Assembly (NCBI RefSeq): GCF_017368795.1
Contig: NZ_JAFNLL010000049.1
Span: forward strand, 1-41,400
Source: Arthrobacter cavernae
Lineage (GTDB): Bacteria; Actinomycetota; Actinomycetes; Actinomycetales; Micrococcaceae
Length of the DNA: 41,400 nt
Reading direction: 5' to 3'
How positions within the stretch are numbered: the first letter of the stretch is position 1; each line of letters starts with the position of its first letter. Positions 9,201-16,548 of this stretch are shown piece by piece. A model generated the notes under the pieces. The model saw only the letters and a program-made list of their open reading frames with translations. It did not search any database and was not told the DNA's origin. A program made the position numbers and the translations under genes.

Positions 9201-11092
9201 TGAGCGGCGATGTCTTCGGGAACGGGATGCTGCTCTCGCCCCACATTCGGCTGGTGGCGGCGTTCGACCACCGGCACATCTTTCTCGACCCGGCCCCGGA
9301 TGCCACGGCATCCTTCGAGGAACGCCAGCGTCTCTTCGGCCTCCCCCGCTCGTCGTGGGCCGACTATGATCCCTCGCTGATCAGCGAGGGCGGCGGCGTC
9401 CATTCCCGCAGGGCCAAGACCATCGCGATCACGGACCAGGTCCGGATGTCTCTCGGCCTGGAACCGGGAACGGCAACGCTTCCGCCCCATGCCCTCCTTC
9501 AGGCCATCCTCCGGGCACCCGTGGACCTGGTCTACAACGGCGGCATCGGAACCTACGTCAAGGCCTCCACGGAGAGCCATCCAGAGGTGGGCGACAAGGC
9601 TAACGACGCCATCCGGGTCAACGGCAACGAACTGAGGGCCAGGATCGTTGCCGAGGGCGGCAACCTGGGCATTACCCAGCGCGGACGGATCGAAGCGGCC
9701 CTGAACGGCGTCCTGCTCAACACCGATGCGATCGACAACTCGGCCGGCGTGGATTGTTCGGACCACGAGGTCAACATCAAGATTTTCGTTGACAGGATGA
9801 TCGCGGCGGGGAAGATGCCCGCGTCGGAACGCGCCGGTTTCCTGCACTCCCTGACCGATGAGGTAGCCCGCCTTGTCCTGGCAAACAACGCGGACCAGAA
9901 CGCCCTCCTGCTCAACGACCGGCACCTGGTGCTGGAGTGGAGCCCCGGGTTTGAGCGGATCATGGACTGGCTGGAGAAAGCCACGGACCTGGACCGCGGC
10001 CTGGAGGGCCTGCCGAGCACGGAGGAGCTCCAGGACCGGCTGCGGTCCGGCCATGGACTCACGGCTCCCGAACTCGCCGTGCTCGCCGCCTACGCGAAGA
10101 TCGAACTGGCCAGGGAGCTCAGCGCCAGCGATCTTGCCGATGACCCCTGGTTCAAGCGGGTTCTCCGCGGCTACTTCCCGCGCCAGCTGTCCGAGCGCTT
10201 CGACGCCGAGCTAGACGCCCACCCCCTGCGCCGTCAGATCGTGTGCACGGTGGTGGCCAACGACATGATCAATCAGGGCGGAATCACCTTCGCCTTCCGT
10301 GCCATCGAGGAAACCACCGCAACTGCCGCGGCCGTCGCGAGGGCCTTTGTTGTGGTACGGGAGGCATACGAGCTGCGTTGGATAGTGGACCGGATTGCCG
10401 GGCTTCCCCCCGGGTTTCCCAGCGAACACGCCGCCCAGGTGGCGCTGCACATGCGCAGGCTCCTGGACCGGGCGACACGGTGGTACGTGACGCATGACCA
10501 CCGGGACCAGCCCGTCGCCGAGGCCCTGGACCGGGTCATGCCCACTTTGGACCTGCTGCGGACCAGGGCCGTGGACTTTCTGCGCGGCTCCGATCGCGAC
10601 ATCGTCCATGACCGGCTGGCGCATTTGGACGACGTCGGCCTGCCGCGGGATTTGGGGCGGCGCGTCTCAGACCTGCTCGAAAGTTTCGCGCTCCTGGACA
10701 TTTCGCTGGTGTCGGAGCAGGTAGAGGAACCCATCACCACGATCGCCGATCTTTATTGGGCGGTTCTTCAGCGGATCGGTGCGGTGAGCCTGCTGCTGCG
10801 CATCACCGACCTTCCCCGGCACAGCCGCTGGGAGGCTCTGGCCCGGGCGGCCCTGCGTGATGACGTCTACTCCGCCGTGGCGGACATGACGTTGTCCGTC
10901 TTGCAGACCACCCAGGGCGGTGACTTCGCGGACGCCGACAGTATGGAACGCATTGTGGCGTGGGAGCGCGGACACCAGGAGCAGCTGGCACGGATCAAGG
11001 ACACGTTTGCCGAAGTGACCAAACCAGGGGACGTGGACATCGCCTCAATCTCCGTGGCATTGAAGCTGCTGCGAACCCTCGTCCGCCGGTAG
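6203..11092 (+). CDS. gdh: NAD-dependent glutamate dehydrogenase, 180-kDa class
   Basis: A 1629-residue enzyme of the large tetrameric NAD-GDH class, which oxidatively deaminates glutamate to 2-oxoglutarate and ammonium. A long N-terminal regulatory part with ACT-like segments occupies roughly the first 700 residues. The catalytic domain starts near residue 700 and is unmistakable: ARGGLRWSERSEDFRTEVLG near 820, the lysine motif PTGAKGGFYPKQ, and YDHKQMGITARGAWESVK near 960. The NAD-binding part contains GIGDMSGDVFGNGML. The ATG at 6203 gives MSRETAPAAR and has a GGAGG element 10-15 bases upstream; the frame is open further upstream but overlaps the phosphatase gene. Activity in this class is often controlled by phosphorylation and by amino acids. 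Large antisense open frames over this gene are GC-rich shadows. Confidence 0.95.
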   Translation: MSRETAPAARDRAAGLFEANDSFLADYYEHVAAEDLQDYSPETLARRARYHAELAGIRAPGQAAVGVLNETDASIVMVVADDMPHLVHSVTAELTRENASIRLLAHPTFRVQRDPETHALLDIAHGPSRAGLLAGNAGHAEIPDVRPDELDGVQEGTTETWVAVEIGRLSGESGAKEVIANLHGVLADVQAVAEDLPAIHAQVTAAVGSVDGFPSGSVPAPDQLRELLLWLDNGNFVFLGYSEYERTTAGGRDALRVRAGAGLGLLREDRPEGGTGPASGAPHREEAGDASLHGSRVLTLAISDLRSSVPRPAYLDEIRLRIFDGGAVAGERRFVGLLAPGATGQSVRRIPVVRDKVLAVQERLGFKPASHQGKELLAVLESFPLDELFHMELADLAQLATEILRLQQRRQTRLFLRPDSIGRFMSALVFLPRRRYNTAVRLRIEQELRHAFKSPSIEFEVRLGDSPMARVFFRILLGPGKPAPDVDPVELERRVVAASRSWTEGLDESLRDRFPADEAARLSAMWFGAFPPGYRADHDAEDAVRDIVRFEEFDLDGSGGRPVDDPLLTVYVRPESQHPPAEDARMRLYLTGAKSLTQFLPFLHNLGLEVLDQHPFELRRGSGHELFLYDLGLKYPAGIDPMGTSMLLAESFRAAMRGDIESDRFDALVIREGVSWRQAVILRSYAKYLQQLGTLNSYGFMADTLLSNTRATHALLALFEAKFVPEIDWTRRLRNTTAARKELIAAIEEIPSLDADRLLRTFMNLVEATLRTNFFQDKAHLSFKLNPAAIANAPFPRPKYEIWVYSPRVEGVHLRFGALARGGLRWSERSEDFRTEVLGLVKAQNVKNSVIVPTGAKGGFYPKQLPDPAADRETWLAEGLECYRIFISGLLDLTDNLVTSVRGEEVIPPERVVRHDGDDYYLVVAADKGTASFSDAANAVAQEYGFWLGDAFASGGSVGYDHKQMGITARGAWESVKHHFRALGMDPQREDFTVVGIGDMSGDVFGNGMLLSPHIRLVAAFDHRHIFLDPAPDATASFEERQRLFGLPRSSWADYDPSLISEGGGVHSRRAKTIAITDQVRMSLGLEPGTATLPPHALLQAILRAPVDLVYNGGIGTYVKASTESHPEVGDKANDAIRVNGNELRARIVAEGGNLGITQRGRIEAALNGVLLNTDAIDNSAGVDCSDHEVNIKIFVDRMIAAGKMPASERAGFLHSLTDEVARLVLANNADQNALLLNDRHLVLEWSPGFERIMDWLEKATDLDRGLEGLPSTEELQDRLRSGHGLTAPELAVLAAYAKIELARELSASDLADDPWFKRVLRGYFPRQLSERFDAELDAHPLRRQIVCTVVANDMINQGGITFAFRAIEETTATAAAVARAFVVVREAYELRWIVDRIAGLPPGFPSEHAAQVALHMRRLLDRATRWYVTHDHRDQPVAEALDRVMPTLDLLRTRAVDFLRGSDRDIVHDRLAHLDDVGLPRDLGRRVSDLLESFALLDISLVSEQVEEPITTIADLYWAVLQRIGAVSLLLRITDLPRHSRWEALARAALRDDVYSAVADMTLSVLQTTQGGDFADADSMERIVAWERGHQEQLARIKDTFAEVTKPGDVDIASISVALKLLRTLVRR

Positions 11093-11189
11093 CCCGTAGT
11101 TCTCCGGACGCTTACGCCGAGGAAACACCACGGTAACCACGGCTTCCTAGGCTTGATGTGCATAACCCCTCCGGCGAAAGAGGCTCGCG

Positions 11190-11693
11190 ATGCAGACCAA
11201 TCCACGGCTCAACATCAGGCAGGTCACCTGGGCCAACCCTGTGGGCGCCGACCTCCGGGCTGCACAGCAGGCAGAGCTGGACGGCCGCTTCGGCACCACC
11301 GAGCACGAGCCGGGACCGGCGCCCTCGGAGGCGGACACCGCCGTTTTCGTGGTGGCCTATGAAAAGTGCTCGGGCCAGCCGCTCGGCTGCGGCGGGCTGC
11401 GGATGCTGGATGCTTCGACGGCGGAAGTCAAGCGCCTCTACGTGGTGCCGTATGCGCGGGGTTCGGGAGTAGCGAGCTCCATCCTGGCCGCCCTCGAAGC
11501 CCAGGCGCACGCCCATGGCTTCACGGTGATCGCTGCAGAGGCCGGCTCGGCGCAGTCGGACGGGCGCAGTTTCTATCAGAGCGCCGGTTTTGCCGAGGTG
11601 CCCAACTTCGGACCGTATGTGGGCATCAGCGGATCGCACTGCTACTCGAAGCACCTCGACTCGCACAGCGCTTCGCACACGGCCATGGCGTAG
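11190..11693 (+). CDS. GNAT family N-acetyltransferase
   Basis: A 167-residue GCN5-related acetyltransferase. The acetyl-CoA pyrophosphate-binding segment is RLYVVPYARGSGVASSIL, with the R-x-x-G-x-G/A-type loop at ARGSGVA, followed by LEAQAHAHGFTVIAAEAG and the C-terminal FYQSAGFAEVPNFGPY typical of small-molecule acetylators. AAAGAGG precedes the ATG by seven bases. The acceptor substrate is not predictable. It converges with the gene at 11720, and the two stop codons sit inside one shared hairpin. Confidence 0.85.
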   Translation: MQTNPRLNIRQVTWANPVGADLRAAQQAELDGRFGTTEHEPGPAPSEADTAVFVVAYEKCSGQPLGCGGLRMLDASTAEVKRLYVVPYARGSGVASSILAALEAQAHAHGFTVIAAEAGSAQSDGRSFYQSAGFAEVPNFGPYVGISGSHCYSKHLDSHSASHTAMA

Positions 11694-11722
11694 CGCGCCG
11701 ATCCGGACGAGCAGGCGCGCTA
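11691..11722. terminator. Shared convergent hairpin containing both stop codons
   Basis: TAGCGCGCC (11691-11699) pairs perfectly with GGCGCGCTA (11714-11722). The left arm starts with the TAG of the acetyltransferase and the right arm ends with the TAG (read on minus) of the opposing gene. No T tract follows in either direction, so termination strength is uncertain. Confidence 0.45.
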
Positions 11723-12331
11723 CGATACCCAGTACTTCTGCACCTTGCCCGCAGCCTCCGCCAGGAGCCCGCCCTCGATCACCACTGACTGCTCCGCCAT
11801 GCCGAGGTCATCCCACTGCACCACAACGCGGATGTCACCTTCGGCCGGCAGCGGCCACAGCCAGAGCGTGCTGTTGGACACTGCGTGGCTGTCGCTGCTT
11901 GAGCCGCCTCCACCACCCGAGCGCAGCAACACCGGCCCGGCCACCGGTTCGGTGCCGTCAAACATGCCGGGGTGCAGCTGCGTGGTGGTTGTCTTGCGCC
12001 CGTCAGCGAACGCGACACCGATCCGGAGGCCGCCGTCGTCGGGATAGGCATTCGCCCGGTGGGGATGATCAAAGGACCGGCCGGTCAACAGGCTCCATTC
12101 CCGGTCCGTTTCCTTCGCCCTGCGCACGCTCCAGACAAGGTTGATCCAACAGCCCGTGGAAAAGACTTCGACGCTCTTCACGGCCATCACCATCTGCCCG
12201 GAGCGCTTGAGGAACTGTCCCACCGACACCACCTCGGGCAGCTCGTCAGGCGGCGGCCCCGACCAGGCCGGCGGCACGTTCTCGGGCTGGCGCGGTCTGT
12301 CCGGGACGGGCACGTCATCAAAGAAGGACAT
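11720..12331 (-). CDS. Conserved hypothetical protein
   Basis: A 203-residue soluble protein that I do not assign to a family. It starts MSFFDDVPVPDRPRQPENVP, giving a proline-rich N-terminus. It then has segments that look like two beta-rich halves (VEVFSTGCWINLVWSVRR; STLWLWPLPAEGDIRVVVQW) separated by a Gly/Ser-rich stretch near residue 145. The C-terminus ends in GKVQKYWVS. No signal peptide or membrane helix is seen. The start at 12331 is chosen because codons upstream have no protein-like composition and overlap the promoter of the divergent thioesterase. It looks like the 'FDDVP' proteins common in actinobacteria, but no function is known to me. Confidence 0.7.
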   Translation of the reverse strand: MSFFDDVPVPDRPRQPENVPPAWSGPPPDELPEVVSVGQFLKRSGQMVMAVKSVEVFSTGCWINLVWSVRRAKETDREWSLLTGRSFDHPHRANAYPDDGGLRIGVAFADGRKTTTTQLHPGMFDGTEPVAGPVLLRSGGGGGSSSDSHAVSNSTLWLWPLPAEGDIRVVVQWDDLGMAEQSVVIEGGLLAEAAGKVQKYWVS

Positions 12332-12433
12332 GCCAACATCCTTGCACCCGGTGTCAAGGCCCGCATGGTCGCCGCAAGCCCCCACACCGCCGTCGCAGAC
12401 GTGACGGAATGGAGGCGCTGCCGCGGCCTCGGC

Positions 12434-12445
12434 TAGTCTCGCATT
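12434..12445 (+). promoter_or_regulatory. Leaderless -10 element of the thioesterase gene
   Basis: TAGTCT (12434-12439) fits TANNNT and ends six bases before the ATG at 12446. No Shine-Dalgarno is present. This spacing puts the transcription start at or next to the A of the start codon. Confidence 0.5.
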
Positions 12446-12880
12446 ATGGAATCGGCAGACATCACTTTCCGCACCCGCAAATGGGTGCGCCCCGAAGATC
12501 TCAACGCGAACGGCACGCTGTTCGGCGGGAGCCTGCTGAAGTGGATCGATGAGGAGGCCGCGATCTACGCGATCCTCCAGCTGGGCAACGGCCGCGCCGT
12601 CACCAAGTACATCTCCGAAATCAACTTCGTCAGCTCGGCCGTGCAGGGCGACCTCATCGAGATGGGCCTGACGGCCACGCGCTTCGGCCGGACGTCGCTG
12701 ACCATGCGGGCAGAGGTCCGCAACATGATCACCCGCCAGAGCATCCTGACCATCGAGGAAATCGTCTTCGTGAACCTCGGCACCGACGGCCGACCCGAGC
12801 CGCACGGCTACACCGAAATCACCTACGACCGCGACCGCATCCCCACGCACCACCTGACCCAGTCGCTGCACGAGGACTGA
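12446..12880 (+). CDS. Acyl-CoA thioesterase, hotdog fold
   Basis: A 144-residue hotdog-fold protein of the acyl-CoA thioesterase (YciA/BACH) group, which hydrolyses acyl-CoA to fatty acid and CoA. The hallmark is NANGTLFGGSLLKWIDEEAAIYA (about residues 20-42), with the catalytic Asp/Glu in WIDE and the N-x-x-G-x-L-F-G-G turn. The beta strands that follow (YISEINFVSSAVQGDLIEM; SLTMRAEV) are typical. Chain-length preference is unknown. It is divergent from the hypothetical protein ending at 12331. There is no Shine-Dalgarno; the start appears leaderless. Confidence 0.9.
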   Translation: MESADITFRTRKWVRPEDLNANGTLFGGSLLKWIDEEAAIYAILQLGNGRAVTKYISEINFVSSAVQGDLIEMGLTATRFGRTSLTMRAEVRNMITRQSILTIEEIVFVNLGTDGRPEPHGYTEITYDRDRIPTHHLTQSLHED

Positions 12881-12936
12881 ACGCCCGGCGTCGGGCCCTG
12901 GCGCGGCCGGCGTAGGCCCCCATCATCACCGCCAAG

Positions 12937-13296
12937 TCATAACAGGTCAGCTCCGGCGCGGTAGAACCAATCCACCGGGTACCCGAGGTCCTCGAGATTG
13001 AGGAGTATTGGCTCCGGATGGAACGTGTAGATAGTCCAGTCGAGGTGATTGCTCCCTTGGATGGCGACGCGATCTGAGACAAACCCGGGGGCCCTGAAGA
13101 GTTTCGTCACCTCGGCCCGATCGACACGCCACGGACCCACAAACCGGCCGAATCCAAACCGCGCCCGGAATTCCAACTGCCTCCGTGTGGCCACCAGCTC
13201 GATCAAGGGCACCGTGGCGCTGAACCGCTGATTGTTGAATCCGACAACCACGCGGTAAGGCTCATTACCCATGCCATCGGGAGACACCCTGTTCAT
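12937..13296 (-). CDS. Conserved hypothetical protein, beta-rich
   Basis: A 119-residue protein without signal or membrane segment. Its content (FRARFGFGRFVGPWRVDRAEV; LDWTIYTFHPEPILLNLEDLGYPVDWF) suggests a small beta barrel like bacterial PH-type domains, but I cannot name a family with confidence. The start at 13296 (MNRVSPDG) has TAAGG about eight bases upstream; MGNEPYRV at 13272 is an alternative. It is divergent from the NTF2-like gene at 13400, sharing a 103-bp promoter region. Confidence 0.6.
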   Translation of the reverse strand: MNRVSPDGMGNEPYRVVVGFNNQRFSATVPLIELVATRRQLEFRARFGFGRFVGPWRVDRAEVTKLFRAPGFVSDRVAIQGSNHLDWTIYTFHPEPILLNLEDLGYPVDWFYRAGADLL

Positions 13297-13364
13297 GGTG
13301 CCGACCTTACAGAACGTACAGCCAACGTGGAACGGAAAGGTCCAGACCGAGGCGCCGCCCACCG

Positions 13365-13399
13365 TTGAACCCGCCCGCTCACGGGAGTACAACGGAGGA
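13365..13399 (+). promoter_or_regulatory. Promoter of the NTF2-like gene, probably leaderless
   Basis: TTGAAC (13365-13370), a 17-base spacer, TACAAC (13388-13393), then six bases (GGAGGA) and the ATG at 13400. The GGAGGA touches the ATG, far too close to act as a Shine-Dalgarno, so a start of transcription at the ATG is the better reading. Confidence 0.55.
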
Positions 13400-13753
13400 A
13401 TGAGCGACGTAAACTCGTGGATGGACCAGTACGAACGGGCGTGGACTTCCAACGAACCCGACGACATCCGGGCACTGTTCACCGAGGACGCGGTGTACTC
13501 CACCCGGCCGAACTCCGAATCTCCGTGGCGGGGCCACCAGGAGATCGTGGAGGGGTGGACCGAGGCCGGGGACCAGCCGCATGACTGGACCTTCGAGTGG
13601 ACCCTGCTGGGCCAGGACGGCGATGTTGCCTTCGTGCAGGGCCTCACCACATACCTCAACGGCGAGCCCACTTACGACAATCTCTGGGTCATCCGCTTCG
13701 CCCCGGACGGCCGCGCCCGCGAATTCACTGAATGGTTCATGGCGCGGGAATAG
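13400..13753 (+). CDS. NTF2-like (SnoaL-type) family protein
   Basis: A 117-residue protein of the nuclear transport factor 2-like superfamily, with the characteristic N-terminal helix plus AWTSNEPDDIRALFTEDAVYST, then WRGHQEIVEGW and the strands FEWTLLGQDGDVAFVQGLTTY and LWVIRFAPDGRAREFTEWFM. Such cone-shaped proteins include polyketide cyclases, isomerases and many of unknown role. It is a stand-alone gene with its own promoter. It ends nine bases before the end of the convergent hpaI gene. Substrate unknown. Confidence 0.85.
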   Translation: MSDVNSWMDQYERAWTSNEPDDIRALFTEDAVYSTRPNSESPWRGHQEIVEGWTEAGDQPHDWTFEWTLLGQDGDVAFVQGLTTYLNGEPTYDNLWVIRFAPDGRAREFTEWFMARE

Positions 13754-13762
13754 CCCGAAGGG

Positions 13763-14581
13763 TCAGTAGCTCGCGCGCGGCCCGCCGCCGTCGGGCGTTT
13801 CCTCATGCTCGGGGACGAACGTCGCCGCCAGCTGCTCGCTGCCGCGCGCCAGCATCGCCACGTCCGCGCCGACCAGCACAAACGATGCCCTGGCTTCCAT
13901 GTACGCACGCGCGGTCGCCTCGTTGAAGGCGTTCACGCCGGCAGGCTTCCCAGCCACCTGTGCAGCAGCAAGGCAGTGCTCGACGGCGGCGCGCACCTGG
14001 GGGTGTTCCTGCTGTCCCAGCAGGCCCATGGAAGCGGCGAGGTCCGAGGGCCCCAGGAAAATGGCATCGACGCCGTCAACGGCCAGGATCTCCTCCACGG
14101 CCGCCGCTGCAGCTTCGGTCTCGATCTGGACCGTGAGGCTGATGGTCTCCGAGGCCCGGGCAAGGTAGTCCGGGATCCGGTTCCAGCGGGAGGCACGGGC
14201 CAAGGCCGAGCCGACGCCGCGGACGCCGTGCGGCGGGTAGCGGACCGCGGCGACGGCGGCCTCAGCCTCGGCCGCCGAGTTCACCATGGGGATGAGCAGG
14301 TTCTGCACGCCCAGGTCAAGGTACTGCTTGATGAGCACGGTGTCGTTGACCGGCGGCCGCACCATGACCTGCACGGGGTAGCCTTTGACCGCCTGCAGCT
14401 GGGCGAGGATGGATTCGAGGCCGTTGGGGCTGTGCTCGGCGTCGATCAGGAGCCAGTCCAGGCCGGACCCGGCGCAGATCTCGGCCACCAGGGGGCTGCC
14501 GGAGCACACCCACATGCCGGCGAGCGGCCGGTCCACGGCGGCCAGTGCGTCCCGGAAGGTGTCTCCTACTCGAACTGGCAT
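13763..14581 (-). CDS. hpaI: 4-hydroxy-2-oxoheptanedioate aldolase
   Basis: A 272-residue class II (metal-dependent) pyruvate aldolase of the HpcH/HpaI family. It splits 4-hydroxy-2-oxoheptanedioate into pyruvate and succinate semialdehyde, the last step of the homoprotocatechuate meta-cleavage pathway. Conserved elements are DWLLIDAEHSPNG (about 41-53), VMVRPPVND, GVQNLLIPMVNSAAEAEAAV, the metal-binding QIETEAA and the ligand/loop FLGPSDLAASMG. The start at 14581 overlaps the end of hpaH by 16 bases, so the genes are coupled. It is the last gene of the operon and converges on the NTF2-like gene. The adjacent pathway genes make the HpaI assignment firm. Confidence 0.93.
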   Translation of the reverse strand: MPVRVGDTFRDALAAVDRPLAGMWVCSGSPLVAEICAGSGLDWLLIDAEHSPNGLESILAQLQAVKGYPVQVMVRPPVNDTVLIKQYLDLGVQNLLIPMVNSAAEAEAAVAAVRYPPHGVRGVGSALARASRWNRIPDYLARASETISLTVQIETEAAAAAVEEILAVDGVDAIFLGPSDLAASMGLLGQQEHPQVRAAVEHCLAAAQVAGKPAGVNAFNEATARAYMEARASFVLVGADVAMLARGSEQLAATFVPEHEETPDGGGPRASY

Positions 14582-15351
14582 GTCACGACTCCCAACGGTC
14601 CGTAGTCCGCGTGCACGGTATCCCCTTTGTACACCCAAAGCGGCCTAGTGAAGGAGCCGGCCAGGATGATGTCGCCGGCCTTCATCCCGTCGCCGTGCGG
14701 CGCGAGCTTGTTGGCGAGCCAGTGCACCCCGTTGGCCGGGTGGTCCAGCACGCCCGCGGCGACTCCGGTTTCCTCCACGGTCTGGTTCTTGTAGAGGATG
14801 GCCGAGACCCAGCGGAGGTCGACGGCGTCGGGCTTCACCGGGCGGCCGCCCACCACCATGGCGCCCATCGCGGCGTTGTCCGCGATGGTGTCCACGATGG
14901 TCCGGCCCTCCATCTCGATCCGGGAGTCCAGGATCTCGAGGGCCGGAACCACGTAGTCGGTGGCATTGAGGACGTCGAAAATGGTGCAGCCCGGGCCTTT
15001 GAGCGCGTCCTTCAGCACGAACGCCAGCTCCACCTCCACCCGGGGGTGCGTGTACTTGTCCCACTGCACCGCGCAGCCGGTTTCCAGCACCATGTCATCG
15101 AAGATGGCACCGTAGTCCGGCTCGGTGATGCCGGTGGCGGCCTGCATGGCCTTGGACGTGAGGCCGATCTTGCGCCCCACCAACGTGCGCCCGGCCTCCT
15201 CGTTCCGCCGCCGCCACAACTGCTGCACGGCGTAGGAATCCTCCACCGTCATGTCCGGGTAGCGGGCGGTCAGGCGGGGAACCGGCTTGCGGTTGCGGCC
15301 GGCGTCGAGCAGTTCGTCGGCGATGGCTTCGATCGTCTTCGCGTCCAGCAT
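14566..15351 (-). CDS. hpaH: 2-oxo-hept-4-ene-1,7-dioate hydratase
   Basis: A 261-residue hydratase of the HpaH/MhpD group (FAH-like fold). It adds water to 2-oxohept-4-ene-1,7-dioate to give 4-hydroxy-2-oxoheptanedioate. The sequence has the family pattern throughout: AVQQLWRRRN, the GRKIGLTSKAMQAATGITEPDYG block, then the metal-binding ELAFVLKDALKG and the C-terminal DIILAGSFTRPLW. Length is as in E. coli HpaH (267). It lies three bases downstream of hpaD and overlaps hpaI, which supports a single mRNA. Confidence 0.93.
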   Translation of the reverse strand: MLDAKTIEAIADELLDAGRNRKPVPRLTARYPDMTVEDSYAVQQLWRRRNEEAGRTLVGRKIGLTSKAMQAATGITEPDYGAIFDDMVLETGCAVQWDKYTHPRVEVELAFVLKDALKGPGCTIFDVLNATDYVVPALEILDSRIEMEGRTIVDTIADNAAMGAMVVGGRPVKPDAVDLRWVSAILYKNQTVEETGVAAGVLDHPANGVHWLANKLAPHGDGMKAGDIILAGSFTRPLWVYKGDTVHADYGPLGVVTCQFE

Positions 15352-15354
15352 GGC

Positions 15355-16446
15355 TTAGACCTGGGCTCCCAGCTTGAAGCCCTCGACGGCGGTCGGCTCA
15401 CCGGAGGCGTCGTCCTTGCGCGTGTAGGAGAAGCCGTCGGCGCCCACGGTGACGGCCATCTCGCTCTTTTCCTCCCGGACGATGACCGGCTGCGGCTTGC
15501 CGTCGAGGTCCAGGACCAGGGAGGCCTCGGTGTACCAGGACGGGACCACGGGGTTGCCCCACCAGTCGCGGCGCTGGTTGTCGTGGACGTCCCAGGTGAC
15601 GGTGGGGTTGTCCGGGTCGCCGGTGTAGTAGTCCTGGGTGTAGATCTCGATGCGGTGGCCGTCCGGGTCCAGGATGTAGAGGTAGAACGCGTTGGACACG
15701 CCGTGGCGGCCGGGACCGCGTTCGATCCTGTCCGAGATGCGCAGGGCGCCCATCTTGTCGCAGATCTGGATGATGTTGTGCTTCTCGTGCGTGGAGAAGG
15801 CGATGTGGTGCAGGCGCGGGCCGTTGCCGCCGGTCAGGGCGGTATCGTGCACCGTCTGCTTGCGGTGCATCCACGCGGCGTACGTGACGCCGTCGGAGTC
15901 CTTGATGTCTTCCGAGACGCGGAAGCCGAGGTCCTCCAGGTACTTGCGGCCGCGCGGGACGTCCGGGGTGACCTGGTTGAAGTGGTCCAGGCGGACCAGC
16001 TCGCCCGCGGAGTAGAGGTCGTAGCGCTGGGTGAGGCGCTCCACGTGCTCCACCTCGTAGAAGAACTCGTACGGGAAGCCCAGCGGATCCTCGACGCGGA
16101 CCGAATCGCCCACGCCCTTGGTGAAGCCTTCCTTGCGGCGCTCAACCCGGCAACCGAGCTCCTTGTAGTACGCCTCGGCAGCGTCCACGTCTTCCGGCGT
16201 GCGGACGCGGTACGCGAAGGCCGCGGCGGCCGCAACGGGGCCCTTGCGCAGCACCAGGTTGTGGTGGATGAACTCCTCGAAGGAACGCAGGTAGATGGTG
16301 TTCTCGTCCTCCTCGGTGACGTGCAGGCCGAGCAGGTCCACGTAGAACTCGCGGGACTTGGCGAGGTCCGTGACCACCAGCTCGAGGTAGGCGCAGCGGA
16401 CGATGTCCGGGGCCGGGACGGAGGGGGTGGGGACGAAGTTTGTCAT
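15355..16446 (-). CDS. hpaD: Homoprotocatechuate 2,3-dioxygenase
   Basis: A 363-residue extradiol ring-cleavage dioxygenase of the vicinal-oxygen-chelate type. It opens 3,4-dihydroxyphenylacetate to 5-carboxymethyl-2-hydroxymuconate semialdehyde. The metal ligands are directly visible as H155 (RLDHFN), H214 (RLHHIAFS) and E267 (HRIEIYT). The second-sphere H200 and Y257 are also in place. All five fall at the residue numbers known for the Brevibacterium fuscum enzyme. Close relatives use Fe(II) (B. fuscum) or Mn(II) (A. globiformis MndD), and sequence does not settle which metal is used here. It is preceded by a 102-base intercistronic gap containing a large hairpin, and by AGAGAG eight bases before the ATG. 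Confidence 0.96.
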   Translation of the reverse strand: MTNFVPTPSVPAPDIVRCAYLELVVTDLAKSREFYVDLLGLHVTEEDENTIYLRSFEEFIHHNLVLRKGPVAAAAAFAYRVRTPEDVDAAEAYYKELGCRVERRKEGFTKGVGDSVRVEDPLGFPYEFFYEVEHVERLTQRYDLYSAGELVRLDHFNQVTPDVPRGRKYLEDLGFRVSEDIKDSDGVTYAAWMHRKQTVHDTALTGGNGPRLHHIAFSTHEKHNIIQICDKMGALRISDRIERGPGRHGVSNAFYLYILDPDGHRIEIYTQDYYTGDPDNPTVTWDVHDNQRRDWWGNPVVPSWYTEASLVLDLDGKPQPVIVREEKSEMAVTVGADGFSYTRKDDASGEPTAVEGFKLGAQV

Positions 16447-16481
16447 GATGGTCTCTCTTCTTTGAAAGGGTCAGTGGGATG

Positions 16482-16544
16482 GAGTTTGTGTACAGATATG
16501 GCCCTTATGAGGGGTATTTAAGGGCGTTATCTGTACATAAACTC
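16482..16544 (-). other. Large intercistronic hairpin between hpaE and hpaD
   Basis: The segment 16482-16498 pairs with 16528-16544 (17 bp, one G-U/mismatch; core TGTACAGATA / TATCTGTACA). A second 6-bp stem, GCCCTT / AAGGGC, sits inside (16501-16506 with 16520-16525). On the operon strand it starts about four bases after the hpaE stop and ends about 35 bases before hpaD. There is no T tract. It could stabilise mRNA ends after processing, attenuate, or be an operator for an internal promoter. Confidence 0.6.
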
Positions 16545-16548
16545 GGGG

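Noticed and set aside
6707..10054. A long open frame on the minus strand (over 1,100 codons) across the glutamate dehydrogenase gene
   Set aside because: It is a high-GC antisense shadow; its translation has no family features while the plus strand shows all catalytic motifs.
14545..16521. A 658-codon plus-strand open frame opposite hpaH and hpaD
   Set aside because: Shadow of genes whose catalytic residues are explicit on the minus strand.
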